A program made the translations under genes and the position numbers. Source: Acidaminococcaceae bacterium UBA2453 (GTDB lineage Bacteria > Bacillota > Negativicutes > Acidaminococcales > Acidaminococcaceae). Taken from it: DNA of 64,000 bases. Below are positions 1 to 8,603 of this stretch, in pieces; the first letter of the stretch is position 1; each line of letters begins with the position of its first letter. The notes under the pieces were generated by a model that was given only the letters and a program-made list of their open reading frames with translations, was not told where the DNA came from and ran no database searches. The stretch lies in assembly GCA_002342505.1 (NCBI GenBank), contig DDQB01000108.1, positions 1 through 64,000 of the forward strand. The letters are read 5' to 3'.

Positions 1-47
1 AAATATAACCCTACTTTTAGAAAATCAGCCCTTCCTTCCTGTAATTT

Positions 48-518
48 TTATTCGGCCAGCACTTCCACCTTTTCCATCACGACAGGATTCAGCGGACGGT
101 CCTGGAAATTTGTAGCAACAGAACCGATCTCGCGCACCACATCCATGCCTTCAACAATTTTCCCGAAGACAGCATGATGCCCGTTCAGCCAGGGCGTAGG
201 CGCCAGGGTGATGAAGAACTGGCTGCCGCCTGTGTTGGGGCCGGCATTAGCCATGGACAGGATCCCTTCGTCGTCATGGAGCAGGCCTTCGCCAAACTCA
301 TCTTTGATCCGATAGCCCGGGCCGCCGGTTCCCGTTCCGTTAGGGCAGCCCCCCTGGATCATGAACCCGTCGATTACCCGGTGGAAGATCAACCCGTCAT
401 AAAACCCCTTTTCTGTCAGTTCAATAAAGTTTTTTGTGGTAAGCGGCGCTTTTTCTTCAAACATCTGCGCTACAAATACCCCTTTATTCGTTGTAAACCG
501 AATTTTTCTTTCTGCCAT
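48..518 (-). CDS. Cyclophilin-type peptidyl-prolyl cis-trans isomerase
   Basis: Cyclophilin of 156 aa that isomerises peptide bonds before proline and assists folding. No signal peptide is seen, so it should be cytoplasmic. Visible signatures are the FHRVIDGFMIQGG segment (about residues 45-57, with the catalytic Arg), the GPNTGGSQFFITLAPTPWLNG segment (about 93-113) and HAVFGKIVEGMDVV near the end. Length is normal for single-domain bacterial cyclophilins. The ATG at 518 follows a CGGAGAGA ribosome site. It is followed downstream only by the window edge; the next gene upstream on this strand ends at 597. Confidence 0.95.
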   Translation of the reverse strand: MAERKIRFTTNKGVFVAQMFEEKAPLTTKNFIELTEKGFYDGLIFHRVIDGFMIQGGCPNGTGTGGPGYRIKDEFGEGLLHDDEGILSMANAGPNTGGSQFFITLAPTPWLNGHHAVFGKIVEGMDVVREIGSVATNFQDRPLNPVVMEKVEVLAE

Positions 519-596
519 TTCATTCTCTCCGTTCTTAATTTATTATTTTTATACGCAATAGTACGCACTCAAATCGTTAACAGCCCCGCATTTCCT

Positions 597-1496
597 TTAC
601 CTTCCCTGTTCCTCCTGCTGCTTTTTCTTCAGCAGATACACCAACAGGTAGAGCCCTGTTCCGATGGCCGCCCCGATGCAGGGCAGGAAGATGATACCGG
701 CAGAATTGCCGCCAAAATAGATCAGCAGACCGACACCGATCAGGAACATTCCCTGAGTACACTGCAGCCGGGTCTTGATCAGCGGACGCTGATTCCGGTC
801 GTCCCGCGCGGTACTGAAACCGGCCATGGTCAGCTCTGGCAGGAACAGGATAAAGGCGATTCCCATCAGGTACAGGAAGTTCACCGACAAAACCGGCACC
901 GCCATATTGCGCCCGGTAATGGCGCACATGGCAAAGGCAACCGCGCTCAGATACAGGCTACGGTAATACCCTTCCCTGATCTGGCTTTCCAGAATATAGC
1001 AGATGCCTGTAATAATCGGAAAGAGCCAGTATCCTACATAGCCCATCCAAAATGCCGAGCCCAAAATGATCGCGTTATCCCCGATCCGATGCCGCGAACC
1101 GGACGTCCGATTAAACATCCGGCAGATGAACAGCACCCATAAGAGACCTATGACCCCATCAATATCAACGCCCATGACAGCTTCCAGCGCCAGCGTGATA
1201 AAAGCGCCCAAAAGCGCGCCCCATTCCCGGCCTGGTTCCGGATCTACCTCGCGACCGATCAGATATGCAAAGAAGAAGCCTGCGGCATAACTGACACTGT
1301 CAGTCATCACGCTGCCGGTCCCGCTTCCCGTCACCTGACGGAAAATCAGCAAAATAATGGTAGAAAACAACGTTCCCATGATCGCGATGCGATTGAACCA
1401 ATCATCGAAATCAAAAGACCGGCCAAGTCCGAAATTTTCGTTGGACGATTCTTCCTTCCGTACGACCTTTGCAAACTTATTTTCCCTTTTTGCCAT
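597..1496 (-). CDS. Polytopic membrane protein of unknown function
   Basis: A 299-aa protein not recognised as any named family. The first 35 residues are charged and probably cytoplasmic; the rest alternates hydrophobic stretches (for example 38-52, 70-80, 92-107, 110-122, 145-165, 185-205, 215-232, 245-265 and 268-290) consistent with eight to ten membrane segments. It ends in a KKKQQEEQGR tail. A conserved-looking central segment reads GREVDPEPGREWGALLGAF. It sits between a cyclophilin and a gamma carbonic anhydrase on the same strand with about 100 bp on either side, so context does not suggest a role. Confidence 0.6.
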   Translation of the reverse strand: MAKRENKFAKVVRKEESSNENFGLGRSFDFDDWFNRIAIMGTLFSTIILLIFRQVTGSGTGSVMTDSVSYAAGFFFAYLIGREVDPEPGREWGALLGAFITLALEAVMGVDIDGVIGLLWVLFICRMFNRTSGSRHRIGDNAIILGSAFWMGYVGYWLFPIITGICYILESQIREGYYRSLYLSAVAFAMCAITGRNMAVPVLSVNFLYLMGIAFILFLPELTMAGFSTARDDRNQRPLIKTRLQCTQGMFLIGVGLLIYFGGNSAGIIFLPCIGAAIGTGLYLLVYLLKKKQQEEQGR

Positions 1497-1559
1497 AACT
1501 CACAAACCACTCCTACGTTTGGAACTGAACTGCGCTTATGCAGCGCTCATCCCGAAGCA

Positions 1560-1578
1560 GGCAGCCTAAAAGGCTGCC
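1560..1578. repeat. Short perfect palindrome GGCAGCC-TAAAA-GGCTGCC
   Basis: A 7-bp perfect stem with a 5-base loop lies between the carbonic anhydrase-like gene and the membrane protein gene. It has no T-run on either strand, so it is a weak terminator candidate; it may act as a transcript-end or REP-like hairpin. Confidence 0.4.
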
Positions 1579-1598
1579 AGGCCCTGGACCCGGAACAG

Positions 1599-2153
1599 TC
1601 AGTCCAGAATTTTTTCCCCGTGATAGGATTCCCCGTCCGCATCGGGAAGTATCCCGTATCCTTCCGTCCACAGGGTTTTATATTTGATGGCCTGATGATG
1701 CACGGTCTCCTTATTGGCTTCCGGCAGCTTTTTTATGCATTTTGCAGGAATGCCGGCCATCAGGGAATACGGTTCTACAATGGTTCCCTTAGTTACAACC
1801 GCGCCGGCGGCAACCACGCTTCCTTCCCCGATTACAGAACCATCAAGGACCACGGCGCCCATACCGATCAGCACATGATCTTTAACGGTGCAGGCATGCA
1901 GGGTGGCGCAATGACCCACGGTTACATAATCCCCTACGATGCAGGCATATTTATCTGCCACATGCAGGCAACTGTTATCCTGAATGTTGGAATAGCGGCC
2001 GATCTCGATGCGGTTTACGTCTCCGCGCACGGTGCAGTTGGGCCATACGCTGGAATACTCTTTCATTTCCACCATACCGATCACATCGGCGCTTTCAAAT
2101 ACATGGGCCTTGGCATCAACCGTCGGGCTGATCCCTTTAAATTTTCTTAACAT
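1599..2153 (-). CDS. Gamma-carbonic anhydrase family (YrdA/PaaY-like) hexapeptide protein
   Basis: A 184-aa left-handed beta-helix protein of the gamma-class carbonic anhydrase family, predicted to be cytoplasmic and trimeric. Hexapeptide repeats run from about residue 30 to 145. Family metal-ligand positions are present: His in DNSCLHV (about 64) and both His in VGHCATLHAC (about 80 and 85); the RGD and Q residues of the active site are visible in VRGDVNRIEIGRYSNIQDN. The ATG at 2153 has an AGGAGG ribosome site 8 bases upstream. Whether it hydrates CO2 or binds a CoA ester, as some relatives do, cannot be told from sequence. Confidence 0.85.
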   Translation of the reverse strand: MLRKFKGISPTVDAKAHVFESADVIGMVEMKEYSSVWPNCTVRGDVNRIEIGRYSNIQDNSCLHVADKYACIVGDYVTVGHCATLHACTVKDHVLIGMGAVVLDGSVIGEGSVVAAGAVVTKGTIVEPYSLMAGIPAKCIKKLPEANKETVHHQAIKYKTLWTEGYGILPDADGESYHGEKILD

Positions 2154-2194
2154 AGTGACAACCTCCTGAAATAAATTAAGTTAAACCATTTCTT

Positions 2195-3418
2195 TCACGC
2201 AGTTTTCCGCAGCCGCGTCACTGCTGTATACATTGCTGCAAGCAACAGGATCACACCTGTAGAAAAAAGAACAAATCTTGTGGGCATAAGTTCTCCTAAC
2301 AGACCGCCTAACAGCGGGCCTGCCACACCGCCGAACTGCTGGGCCGATGTAGTCAGCCCAAAGGCCTTTCCCCGCATCTCCTGGGGCGTTACTTCCACCA
2401 GCGTGGAATTTATGTTGGGCACTGCCCCCGACAAAAACAGGCCGTAAATAAACTGGATCGTCGCAAACTGCCAGATCGTGCCTACAAACACCTGGCACAG
2501 ATTCACACAGCCTGCGCACAGCAGCACCAGACACAGGGTCCGGATAAACCCGCGGCGCTGTCCCCGCTTGCCCCAGTACGGCGCAGCGATGATGCCGGCC
2601 ACACCGGCCAGGGAAAAAATCCATCCGCTCATCTTCACGGATGCGTCGCCGGCCCCGCCCATCAGTTCCCCTACGTACAGTGTAATCAGAGGCTGGATCG
2701 TCATGATACAGGTCTGTACCAGAAAAAACATGAACATGACATACAACAGGCCGCCGTTATGCAGCGCTTCCTTCAGATCGTGGATGATGTGCATCGCCTG
2801 CCGCTGTTTTTCCTTGCTGATTGGAATATCCCGGACCAGAAAGATGACCATTATGGTAGCAAAAAACAAACTGGCGGATCCCACAAAGAACGACATGCGC
2901 ATACCGAACCAGACAGACAGGTATCCGCCCATCAACGGCCCCAGGATACTGCCGCTGGCAATGGCCGACTGCATCCAGCCCATGCCCCAGCCTAATTTAT
3001 CCTTCGGCAGTGTGGAAGACACTAAAGAAAGAGACGCCGGCACAAACCCGCTGATCAGCCCTGTCAGGATACGCACACCCAACATCTGGGTCGCTGTCTG
3101 GACAATGCCTCCCAGCACATAGGTCAGCGCCAGCCCGAACCCGGCTCGGATCGCCATCTTACGCTGTCCCACCCGGTCCGCCCAGGCGCCCCAGTACGGC
3201 GCCATAACGGCCGATCCTAAAAAAGTGACGGCATACACCAGTCCGGACCAGAAATTCACCTGATCCGGAGCTACATGCAACTCCTTCAAAAGATACACAG
3301 GCAGAAACGGAATACAGGAGGTGTAACTGGCACAGGCCAGAAACACGCCTGCCCACAGCACGACAAGGTTCTTCTTCCAGTTTACGGAACCGCTGCCATG
3401 ATCATCCAATAAAGACAT
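2195..3418 (-). CDS. Major facilitator superfamily exporter (MdtG-like)
   Basis: A 407-aa inner-membrane MFS transporter with about twelve hydrophobic segments in two halves. The motif-A-like loop GAWADRVGQRKM lies between segments 2 and 3 (about 80-92) and a second copy, YWGKRGQRRGF, is in the second half. The drug-proton antiport-type organisation suggests efflux of small molecules; substrate unknown. The ATG at 3418 is preferred because GGTGAT lies just upstream; the frame stays open to an earlier start at 3430 (4 more residues) that lacks a clear ribosome site. It is transcribed divergently from the GH18 lipoprotein gene. Confidence 0.85.
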   Translation of the reverse strand: MSLLDDHGSGSVNWKKNLVVLWAGVFLACASYTSCIPFLPVYLLKELHVAPDQVNFWSGLVYAVTFLGSAVMAPYWGAWADRVGQRKMAIRAGFGLALTYVLGGIVQTATQMLGVRILTGLISGFVPASLSLVSSTLPKDKLGWGMGWMQSAIASGSILGPLMGGYLSVWFGMRMSFFVGSASLFFATIMVIFLVRDIPISKEKQRQAMHIIHDLKEALHNGGLLYVMFMFFLVQTCIMTIQPLITLYVGELMGGAGDASVKMSGWIFSLAGVAGIIAAPYWGKRGQRRGFIRTLCLVLLCAGCVNLCQVFVGTIWQFATIQFIYGLFLSGAVPNINSTLVEVTPQEMRGKAFGLTTSAQQFGGVAGPLLGGLLGELMPTRFVLFSTGVILLLAAMYTAVTRLRKTA

Positions 3419-3507
3419 TTTTATCACCATCGCATTCGTCCATATATTATAACATAACAGAATTTTAAATAAAACACCTGCGCATGTATTTCATGATGCA
3501 AGTTTTT

Positions 3508-3516
3508 TGGTATAAT
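3508..3516 (+). promoter_or_regulatory. Extended -10 promoter of the GH18 lipoprotein gene
   Basis: TGGTATAAT (TGn plus perfect TATAAT) lies about 40 bases before the ATG at 3555; the -35 region is poor, as is usual for extended -10 promoters. Confidence 0.55.
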
Positions 3517-3554
3517 AAGAATAGACCACATATCAATTAATCGGAGAATCCAAA

Positions 3555-4682
3555 ATGAAAATTTTTCTATCGCACATTTTAATTGCACTTCTTTCCTTTG
3601 CCTGCCTGGGCTGTGCGGCAAATCAGAAAGATACGCCCAAACCGGTTCCGAAGCCGGCGCTTCCTTATAAGATCAATCTGGTATGGCAGTTTGAACACAG
3701 GCCGGAGATCGATCTTTCCACACTGGATAAAGTGCCCGGCCTCAATGTAGTCTCTCCCTGCTGGTACATTATTGAAAACGAATTCGGGAAAATTCAGGAT
3801 ATAAGCATCGACGGGTACGTGGAACGGGCCCATGCCAAAGGGTATCAGGTGTGGCCGCTTATCACCAACGGATTTAACCCGGACCGCACAAAAAAATTGC
3901 TGGACGACGAGAACGCCAGAAAATTTGTCATCGAACAACTGCGCCAGCAGTTCCAGAAGCATAAATTTGACGGCATCAACCTGGATTTCGAACACATTTA
4001 CGAAGCGGACAAAGACCGAATCACGGAATTTGTAAAACAGATCCGTACTGCCACAAAGCAGGACAATCTGATTTTAAGTATGGATGTTACAGTTCCCAAA
4101 GGCAGCCCTAACTGGTCCCTGTGTTTTGACCGGAAAGCGCTGGCAGACCATCTGGACTACATGATGGTGATGGCCTACGACCAGTACTCCGCATCCAGTC
4201 CCGTTGCCGGTCCCACGGCCAGTCATGACTGGGTAGAAAAAGGAATCAGGAATACGCTGGAAGAAGTGCCGCCCCACAAGGTCATACTGGGTATTCCTTT
4301 TTATATGCGCCTGTGGCATTATGATAAAGACGCAAAACGTTTCTACGCCAAAACCCTTACTATGCCAAAGGCAGAAAAACTGCTGCAGGAAAAGGAAAAA
4401 GACGAAACCTTCCGCTGCCGTTGGCTGGATAAAGAAAAGGTAACGTATGTTTCCTATATGGAAAATGAAATCCCTTACTCGTTCTGGCAGGAAGACAAGC
4501 GCAGTCTGGCACACAAGATGGATCTCATCAAAACCTATAATCTGGCAGGCGTGGCCAGCTGGCGATATGGATTTGAGAAACCGGAGATCTGGCCCATGCT
4601 GGAAGAAAAACTGAAAGAAGCAACGCCGCCGGAAGGATCGCAGGAAACCCAGGAAAAGAAAGCGCAACCTGCTAAAAAATAA
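3555..4682 (+). CDS. Glycoside hydrolase family 18-like lipoprotein
   Basis: A 375-aa secreted lipoprotein. The signal peptide ends in a lipobox (CLGC, Cys at about 20). The body is a GH18 TIM barrel related to the YaaH/YdhD-type peptidoglycan or spore-germination glycosidases. The catalytic DxxDxDxE signature is represented by DGINLDFE (about 140-147), with LILSMDVTVP, YMMVMAYDQYS and GVASWRYGFEKPEIW as the following barrel strands. The likely substrate is an N-acetylglucosamine-containing glycan such as peptidoglycan. It starts at ATG 3555 after CGGAG. A Lys/Glu-rich tail ends the protein. Chitinase activity is not implied. Confidence 0.85.
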   Translation: MKIFLSHILIALLSFACLGCAANQKDTPKPVPKPALPYKINLVWQFEHRPEIDLSTLDKVPGLNVVSPCWYIIENEFGKIQDISIDGYVERAHAKGYQVWPLITNGFNPDRTKKLLDDENARKFVIEQLRQQFQKHKFDGINLDFEHIYEADKDRITEFVKQIRTATKQDNLILSMDVTVPKGSPNWSLCFDRKALADHLDYMMVMAYDQYSASSPVAGPTASHDWVEKGIRNTLEEVPPHKVILGIPFYMRLWHYDKDAKRFYAKTLTMPKAEKLLQEKEKDETFRCRWLDKEKVTYVSYMENEIPYSFWQEDKRSLAHKMDLIKTYNLAGVASWRYGFEKPEIWPMLEEKLKEATPPEGSQETQEKKAQPAKK

Positions 4683-4786
4683 AAAAGGACATTAATGAAC
4701 TTAAGGGATCTCGTGATACGATAACGGTACGTGTCGATTGTCCGTGTTGACATGTTCATGGCGATGCAACGATGATAGAACTTCTG

Positions 4787-4846
4787 AACCCCACTAAACA
4801 TAGGTATTACACACATCCTTGTGTTTATCCCTTGTATAGTGGGGTT
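4787..4846. repeat. 10-bp inverted repeat with a 40-base loop
   Basis: AACCCCACTA (4787-4796) is complementary to TAGTGGGGTT (4837-4846). It lies in the convergent gap between the GH18 gene and the tRNA-Leu terminator. On the minus strand the loop contains AAGGGAT and GGATGTG, which recall the intergenic hairpin family at 14.2, 31.3 and 33.8 kb. It could terminate the GH18 transcript but has only a short T-stretch. Confidence 0.4.
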
Positions 4847-4852
4847 TGTTAG

Positions 4853-4887
4853 TAAAAAAATAGAGGTATGGACTTAACCATACCTCT
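4853..4887 (-). terminator. Rho-independent terminator of the tRNA-Leu pair
   Basis: On the minus strand AGAGGTATGG and CCATACCTCT form a perfect 10-bp stem with a 6-base loop, followed by ATTTTTTT. It begins 13 bases after the CCA end of tRNA-Leu(CAG). Confidence 0.9.
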
Positions 4888-4899
4888 TAAACTTAGATT

Positions 4900-4986
4900 T
4901 GGTGCGGTAGAGAGGATTTGAACCTCCACGGGGTCAACCCCCACTAGCTCCTGAGGCTAGCGCGTCTGCCGTTCCGCCACTACCGC
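4900..4986 (-). tRNA. tRNA-Leu (anticodon CAG)
   Basis: The 87-base class II tRNA begins GCGGTAG and ends CTACCGC-A-CCA. The anticodon stem CTAGC/GCTAG encloses the loop CTCAGGA, giving anticodon CAG. A variable arm (GTGGGGGTTGACCCC) and the T-loop GTTCAAATC are present. CCA is encoded. It is co-transcribed behind tRNA-Leu(GAG). Confidence 0.96.
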
Positions 4987-5070
4987 GTGCTTACTTCCGA
5001 AAAACTTCAGAACGCTTGTATAATATACTACACATTCTGTTGTTTGTCAAGTATTTTTTATCAAAATTTT

Positions 5071-5156
5071 TGGTGCGGTTGATGGGATTTGAACCCATAC
5101 GAGGTTTCCCTCACCACCCCCTCAAAGTGGCGTGTCTGCCGTTCCACCACAACCGC
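5071..5156 (-). tRNA. tRNA-Leu (anticodon GAG)
   Basis: The 86-base class II tRNA begins GCGGTTG and ends CAACCGC-A-CCA. The anticodon stem CCACT/GGTGG encloses loop TTGAGGG, giving anticodon GAG. The variable arm GTGAGGGAAACCTC and the T-loop GTTCAAATC are visible. CCA is encoded. First of a two-tRNA transcript. Confidence 0.95.
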
Positions 5157-5181
5157 AGGAATATTGATTCGCAACGTAGTT

Positions 5182-5210
5182 ATATTAGCACACTTGCCCG
5201 TGTTCGTCAA
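5182..5210 (-). promoter_or_regulatory. Promoter of the tRNA-Leu operon
   Basis: On the minus strand TTGACG (5205-5210), a 17-base spacer, then TAATAT (5182-5187), 25 bases before the tRNA-Leu(GAG) gene. Confidence 0.8.
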
Positions 5211-5301
5211 TGCTTTTTTGTACAGATCTTCCCTGCAAGTTCCTGAGAATAGTGTGCCAAACTACGCGCCAATAGCAAGCGCTTACATTCACACAACCAA
5301 A

Positions 5302-7017
5302 TTATTTTGCAACGTGTTTCGGATGGGCAATGGTCTGATAACCTTCCACGGCCAAAACAAATGCCAGCAGTACTAACAGAGTACCGATACCGGCCTGTGC
5401 GTAAGGTCCCCAGTCCGCAGCGCCTTTGGCGATAATGCCAAGCTGGTTGCGGATGGTGAGGAACAGGGAGCAGATAGTAACAATCAGCATAAAGGTCATG
5501 GGGAACAGGAACATCTTGTTGTTCTTGCCTGCATTACCCAACCAGGTAGCAACTGCCAGCAGACCGATACCGGCCAGCAGCTGGTTGGCTGCGCCGAACA
5601 GTCCCCAGATCTTGGCAAAGCCGTTCATGCCCAGCAGTACGCCCAGCACTACGGTAAGGATCGTTGCAAAATAGGGATTTACCATGAACTTACGGAAACC
5701 GTCATGTACATCGTGCACGGTCTCGCCCGGCTCCAGCCAGAATTCCTGGAACATGAAACGGGCCAGACGGGTCGCCGTATCCAGCGAGGTCAGGCAGAAG
5801 GCGGAATAAGTCAGTACCAGCAAGGTGTAGAAGGAATTTTCCATTCCTTCCAGTCCGGGAATCGCCGCTACCATGGCCGCAATGCCGCCGGCAAAAATAT
5901 CCGTGGCGCCTTTGGTATGGCCGGTAGTACGTGCATAAGCAATAGCGCATACGGTGATAACAGCCAGTACGCATTCCAGCAGCATGCCGCCGTAAGCGAT
6001 GGGTTTTGCGTCGCTTTCTTTATCCAGCTGCTTGGATGTGGTACCGGAAGAAACCAGCGAATGGAAACCGGAAATGGCGCCGCAGGCAACGGTTGTAAAC
6101 AGAATCGGGAATAGCAGCTGGATGCCGTTGCCGTTATCTACGGCAAAACCGGTCACAGCCGGGAACAGTTTCGGATCAATATCTGGATGGGCACCGACGA
6201 TGCCGACGATAGCAACGATCAGCATGGCATACAGAAGGAATGAGCTCAGATAATCGCGGGGCTGCAGCAAAATCCATACAGGAGTTACCGAAGCAATGGT
6301 AATATAAGCGCCAATGATCCACATCCATGTTTTAGAGGTGAAATAGAACGGATGGAAGTTCATGCCGATGGCCATGCACAGCACGATGGCGATAATGCCC
6401 AGAATGGACGAAGTTACCATGGAAGCATGACGGCGGTATACGGCAAAGCCGAATACGACAGCAATCAGGATGAACATGATAGATACCATGGCAACCGACG
6501 CATTGGTAGCACTGGCTGCATAATCAACAGCGCCGTTCGTTACTTTGACACCGAAAGTAGACGCTACGATCGCCGCAAAAGCCGCCACGACCAGGATCAG
6601 CGTCAGGTATGAAAAAATAATAAAAAGCCGTTTGGCCCGACGGGACATATTGGCAGAAATAACTTCGCCGATGGACTGTCCTTTATGACGGATAGATGCG
6701 AACAGTGCGCCAAAGTCATGGACGCCGCCGAAGAATACGCCGCCTATCAGGATCCACAGGGTCACAGGCAGCCAGCCGAACATAGCCGCGCCGATAGGAC
6801 CGGTGATCGGGCCGGCGCCGGCAATAGACGAAAAATGATGCCCCATCAGAACGGGTGCTTTTGCGGGAACATAGTCAACACCATCTTCCAGCGTATGGGC
6901 CGGTGTAGGAATGTCCCCTTCCCCTACGCCCCACTGTTTTACCAGCCAGCCGCCATACAGAACGTAGCCGCAGAACAGTACAACCATAGAGATGAGAAGT
7001 AGTACCAACGTATTCAC
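5302..7017 (-). CDS. cstA: CstA-family peptide/pyruvate transporter
   Basis: A 571-aa inner-membrane carbon-starvation protein CstA with about 15 hydrophobic segments. Family hallmarks are the PVLMGHHFSSIAGAGPITGPI motif (about 55-75), FGWLPVTLWILIGGVFFGGVHDF and the GFHSLVSSGTTSKQL segment. Members take up peptides or pyruvate by cation symport. It starts at GTG 7015-7017 behind GGGAGG with 7-base spacing. The upstream 22-base palindrome overlaps a TATAAT and may be its operator. It is shorter than E. coli CstA/BtsT (about 700 aa) but in the range of Firmicutes members. Confidence 0.92.
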   Translation of the reverse strand: MNTLVLLLISMVVLFCGYVLYGGWLVKQWGVGEGDIPTPAHTLEDGVDYVPAKAPVLMGHHFSSIAGAGPITGPIGAAMFGWLPVTLWILIGGVFFGGVHDFGALFASIRHKGQSIGEVISANMSRRAKRLFIIFSYLTLILVVAAFAAIVASTFGVKVTNGAVDYAASATNASVAMVSIMFILIAVVFGFAVYRRHASMVTSSILGIIAIVLCMAIGMNFHPFYFTSKTWMWIIGAYITIASVTPVWILLQPRDYLSSFLLYAMLIVAIVGIVGAHPDIDPKLFPAVTGFAVDNGNGIQLLFPILFTTVACGAISGFHSLVSSGTTSKQLDKESDAKPIAYGGMLLECVLAVITVCAIAYARTTGHTKGATDIFAGGIAAMVAAIPGLEGMENSFYTLLVLTYSAFCLTSLDTATRLARFMFQEFWLEPGETVHDVHDGFRKFMVNPYFATILTVVLGVLLGMNGFAKIWGLFGAANQLLAGIGLLAVATWLGNAGKNNKMFLFPMTFMLIVTICSLFLTIRNQLGIIAKGAADWGPYAQAGIGTLLVLLAFVLAVEGYQTIAHPKHVAK

Positions 7018-7041
7018 AATAAATCCTCCCTTGCTTTTGCA

Positions 7042-7063
7042 GGAACAATTATAATGTTGTTCC
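7042..7063. promoter_or_regulatory. Palindrome overlapping the probable cstA -10 element
   Basis: GGAACAA (7042-7048) and TTGTTCC (7057-7063) flank an AT-rich centre. The minus-strand TATAAT at 7048-7053 lies inside the palindrome, so a protein bound here could block transcription of cstA. No good -35 is seen. Confidence 0.5.
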
Positions 7064-7077
7064 TTCGGAAACCTGAA

Positions 7078-7659
7078 TCAGATGTTTCCTAAAATTTTTT
7101 CCAGGTTCTTTTTCATACAAAGACCACTATGATTAAAATGCAGCCTGCGTTCTGACGCCTCAAAACAGGCTACATGAAAATCCATCCATCCATGGAACGA
7201 AAACTTAAAACTTTTGTAGATTTTGCATTTTTCCAGCGCTTTGACAGCCTCCGGTTCCGCCGTATCACACAAAATCACCGGCGTAATATACGTGTACATA
7301 TGACCCGGTCCGATATGCGCCAGTTTCATACCTTCTTCATACGCATAATCCCTGCAGGCTTCAAACAGTTCTTTTGTCAGGTTTGTAACGGAAAACAAAA
7401 AAATAAATTCTTCCTGATGCGTGGACCACAGTTCATTGGTGCGGAACAGGAAATACTGCTCGGCTTTCTCGTAATACTCGCAAAGCGCGACAAAAGAATG
7501 TTCCTCCGGCAGCATCGGGAGCGCCAGCTTACCTGCTTCACATATTCCGTTAAACTCTTCAGGCGGAGGATTGGGTCCGCCGTCAAACCGCGTTACGGTA
7601 TAGTATCTCCGGTAGCCGGTCAAAAGTCTTTCGACAGCTGTCTTTCTGTTATTTTCCAT
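7078..7659 (-). CDS. Conserved-looking hypothetical protein, 193 aa
   Basis: Not recognised. The 193-aa product is soluble, with no signal peptide or membrane segment, a mixed alpha/beta composition, and many aromatic residues. It contains a PNPPPEEF loop (about 29-36) and a Cys-bearing C-terminal part (LCDTAEP, LEKCKIYK, ACFEASE, GLCMKK). The ATG at 7659 lies downstream of a good promoter with a long A/T-rich leader, and it ends 60 bases before the cstA start, so cstA may be partly co-transcribed with it. A metabolic role connected with CstA is possible but unsupported. Confidence 0.6.
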   Translation of the reverse strand: MENNRKTAVERLLTGYRRYYTVTRFDGGPNPPPEEFNGICEAGKLALPMLPEEHSFVALCEYYEKAEQYFLFRTNELWSTHQEEFIFLFSVTNLTKELFEACRDYAYEEGMKLAHIGPGHMYTYITPVILCDTAEPEAVKALEKCKIYKSFKFSFHGWMDFHVACFEASERRLHFNHSGLCMKKNLEKILGNI

Positions 7660-7710
7660 ACAAATTCCTGCTATTTTTTAATGAGAAAAAAGTTTGTTAA
7701 AACTGAATGA

Positions 7711-7739
7711 ATTATAGCATACTTAAATGTAAGCGTCCA
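7711..7739 (-). promoter_or_regulatory. Promoter upstream of the 193-aa gene
   Basis: Minus-strand TGGACG (7734-7739), 17-base spacer, TATAAT (7711-7716), with TGC directly before the -10 (extended -10). Confidence 0.7.
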
Positions 7740-7824
7740 CCAAACAGATTTAAAAAATGATGCAAAGCACAAGATTTGCAAAAAAAATCGTGAATTTTAT
7801 TTCGAATTTTACAAACTGAGCGCA

Positions 7825-8559
7825 TCAGTTTTTTTGTTTGGAATCCACTTTGTCTTTATACAGACGATAATATTCGTCCCTGTCATGCAGCACTGAAGCC
7901 ACATAGTTCCGGGATTCGGGATATGGTATCGCCTTCGTCTCCCCAAAGTTATAGTCCCAGCCGTTGGCATTCATCCAGCCGTGGGTATTGCCCCGTCCGG
8001 CATTATAGGCCATCATCATGAGCAGCAGGTTGTCCTTGAATTCATATTTTAGTTCCGAAAGATACCAGCATCCCATCCGGATATTGGTGCCCGGATTGTA
8101 CAGGGCCTCAAGGGAATAACCGTTCAGTCCCATCTGGCCGGCAATCCACTCCCCGGTCTCCGGCATAATCTGCATCATCCCTATAGCGCCGACCGGAGAG
8201 ACCGCCCCCGGTTTGAATTCACTTTCGTTTTTAATGACCGCTGCCACCAGGAAGGGGTCAATATCATTACGCCGGGCATAGGTTACAATTTCATTCTGAT
8301 AAGGCCACATATACACAAAACGCATCTGCACCGCATCGCTGCGCCAAATCCGCCAGCCGATAAAAACAAGTACAGCAAGAAGCAGCAATGCGTATAACCA
8401 GCCACGCACGCTGCCCGGTTTGCGAATGATTTTCTTTTTCTTCTTTACAGGCCGGCGCACCCGTTTCATGCGCCGGCTCTTCGGTTTTTCCTGCAACTTC
8501 AGGTCTTCCCGTAAATCTTTTTTACCCTGCCTGACCTGCTTAGTCTTTTTTTCCGACAA
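7825..8559 (-). CDS. Membrane-anchored lytic transglycosylase (Slt family)
   Basis: A 244-aa enzyme cleaving peptidoglycan glycan strands in the periplasm. A strongly basic cytoplasmic tail (1-49) precedes one membrane segment (about 54-70). The goose-lysozyme-like SLT domain follows, with the catalytic Glu in NESEF (about 112), the GMMQIMP motif (127-133) and MAYNAGRGNT. The open frame extends to 8583, but the TTG at 8557-8559 is chosen because AGGAGT lies 7 bases upstream of it. It directly follows coaE on the same strand, and is probably co-transcribed with polA-coaE. Confidence 0.88.
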   Translation of the reverse strand: MSEKKTKQVRQGKKDLREDLKLQEKPKSRRMKRVRRPVKKKKKIIRKPGSVRGWLYALLLLAVLVFIGWRIWRSDAVQMRFVYMWPYQNEIVTYARRNDIDPFLVAAVIKNESEFKPGAVSPVGAIGMMQIMPETGEWIAGQMGLNGYSLEALYNPGTNIRMGCWYLSELKYEFKDNLLLMMMAYNAGRGNTHGWMNANGWDYNFGETKAIPYPESRNYVASVLHDRDEYYRLYKDKVDSKQKN

Positions 8560-8603
8560 AATCCGGACTCCTGTCTGAAGCAACTCGCATCAGTTTTTCT
8601 TCA

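Noticed and set aside
174..1142. 322-codon plus-strand frame at the window start
   Set aside because: It runs antisense through the cyclophilin and the membrane protein genes and encodes a compositionally odd product with no ribosome site.
4535..4816. 93-codon minus-strand frame across the GH18 end and the following gap
   Set aside because: It overlaps the GH18 coding end and a palindrome, and its product is low-complexity without ribosome site.
4787..4846. Fourth member of the intergenic hairpin family
   Set aside because: Only the AAGGGA and GGATGTG blocks resemble the family; the diagnostic CCCTTCAA arm is missing, so it is listed only as a separate inverted repeat.
4900..5156. Possibility that the leucine tRNA region is a T-box or leader element
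   Set aside because: Both sequences fold as complete class II tRNAs with encoded CCA ends, promoter and terminator; no T-box specifier structure or downstream biosynthetic gene is present.
5274..5287. cre-like palindrome TGTAAGCGCTTGCT near the cstA stop
   Set aside because: It differs from the CcpA consensus at a key position and lies downstream of cstA, not at a promoter it could control.
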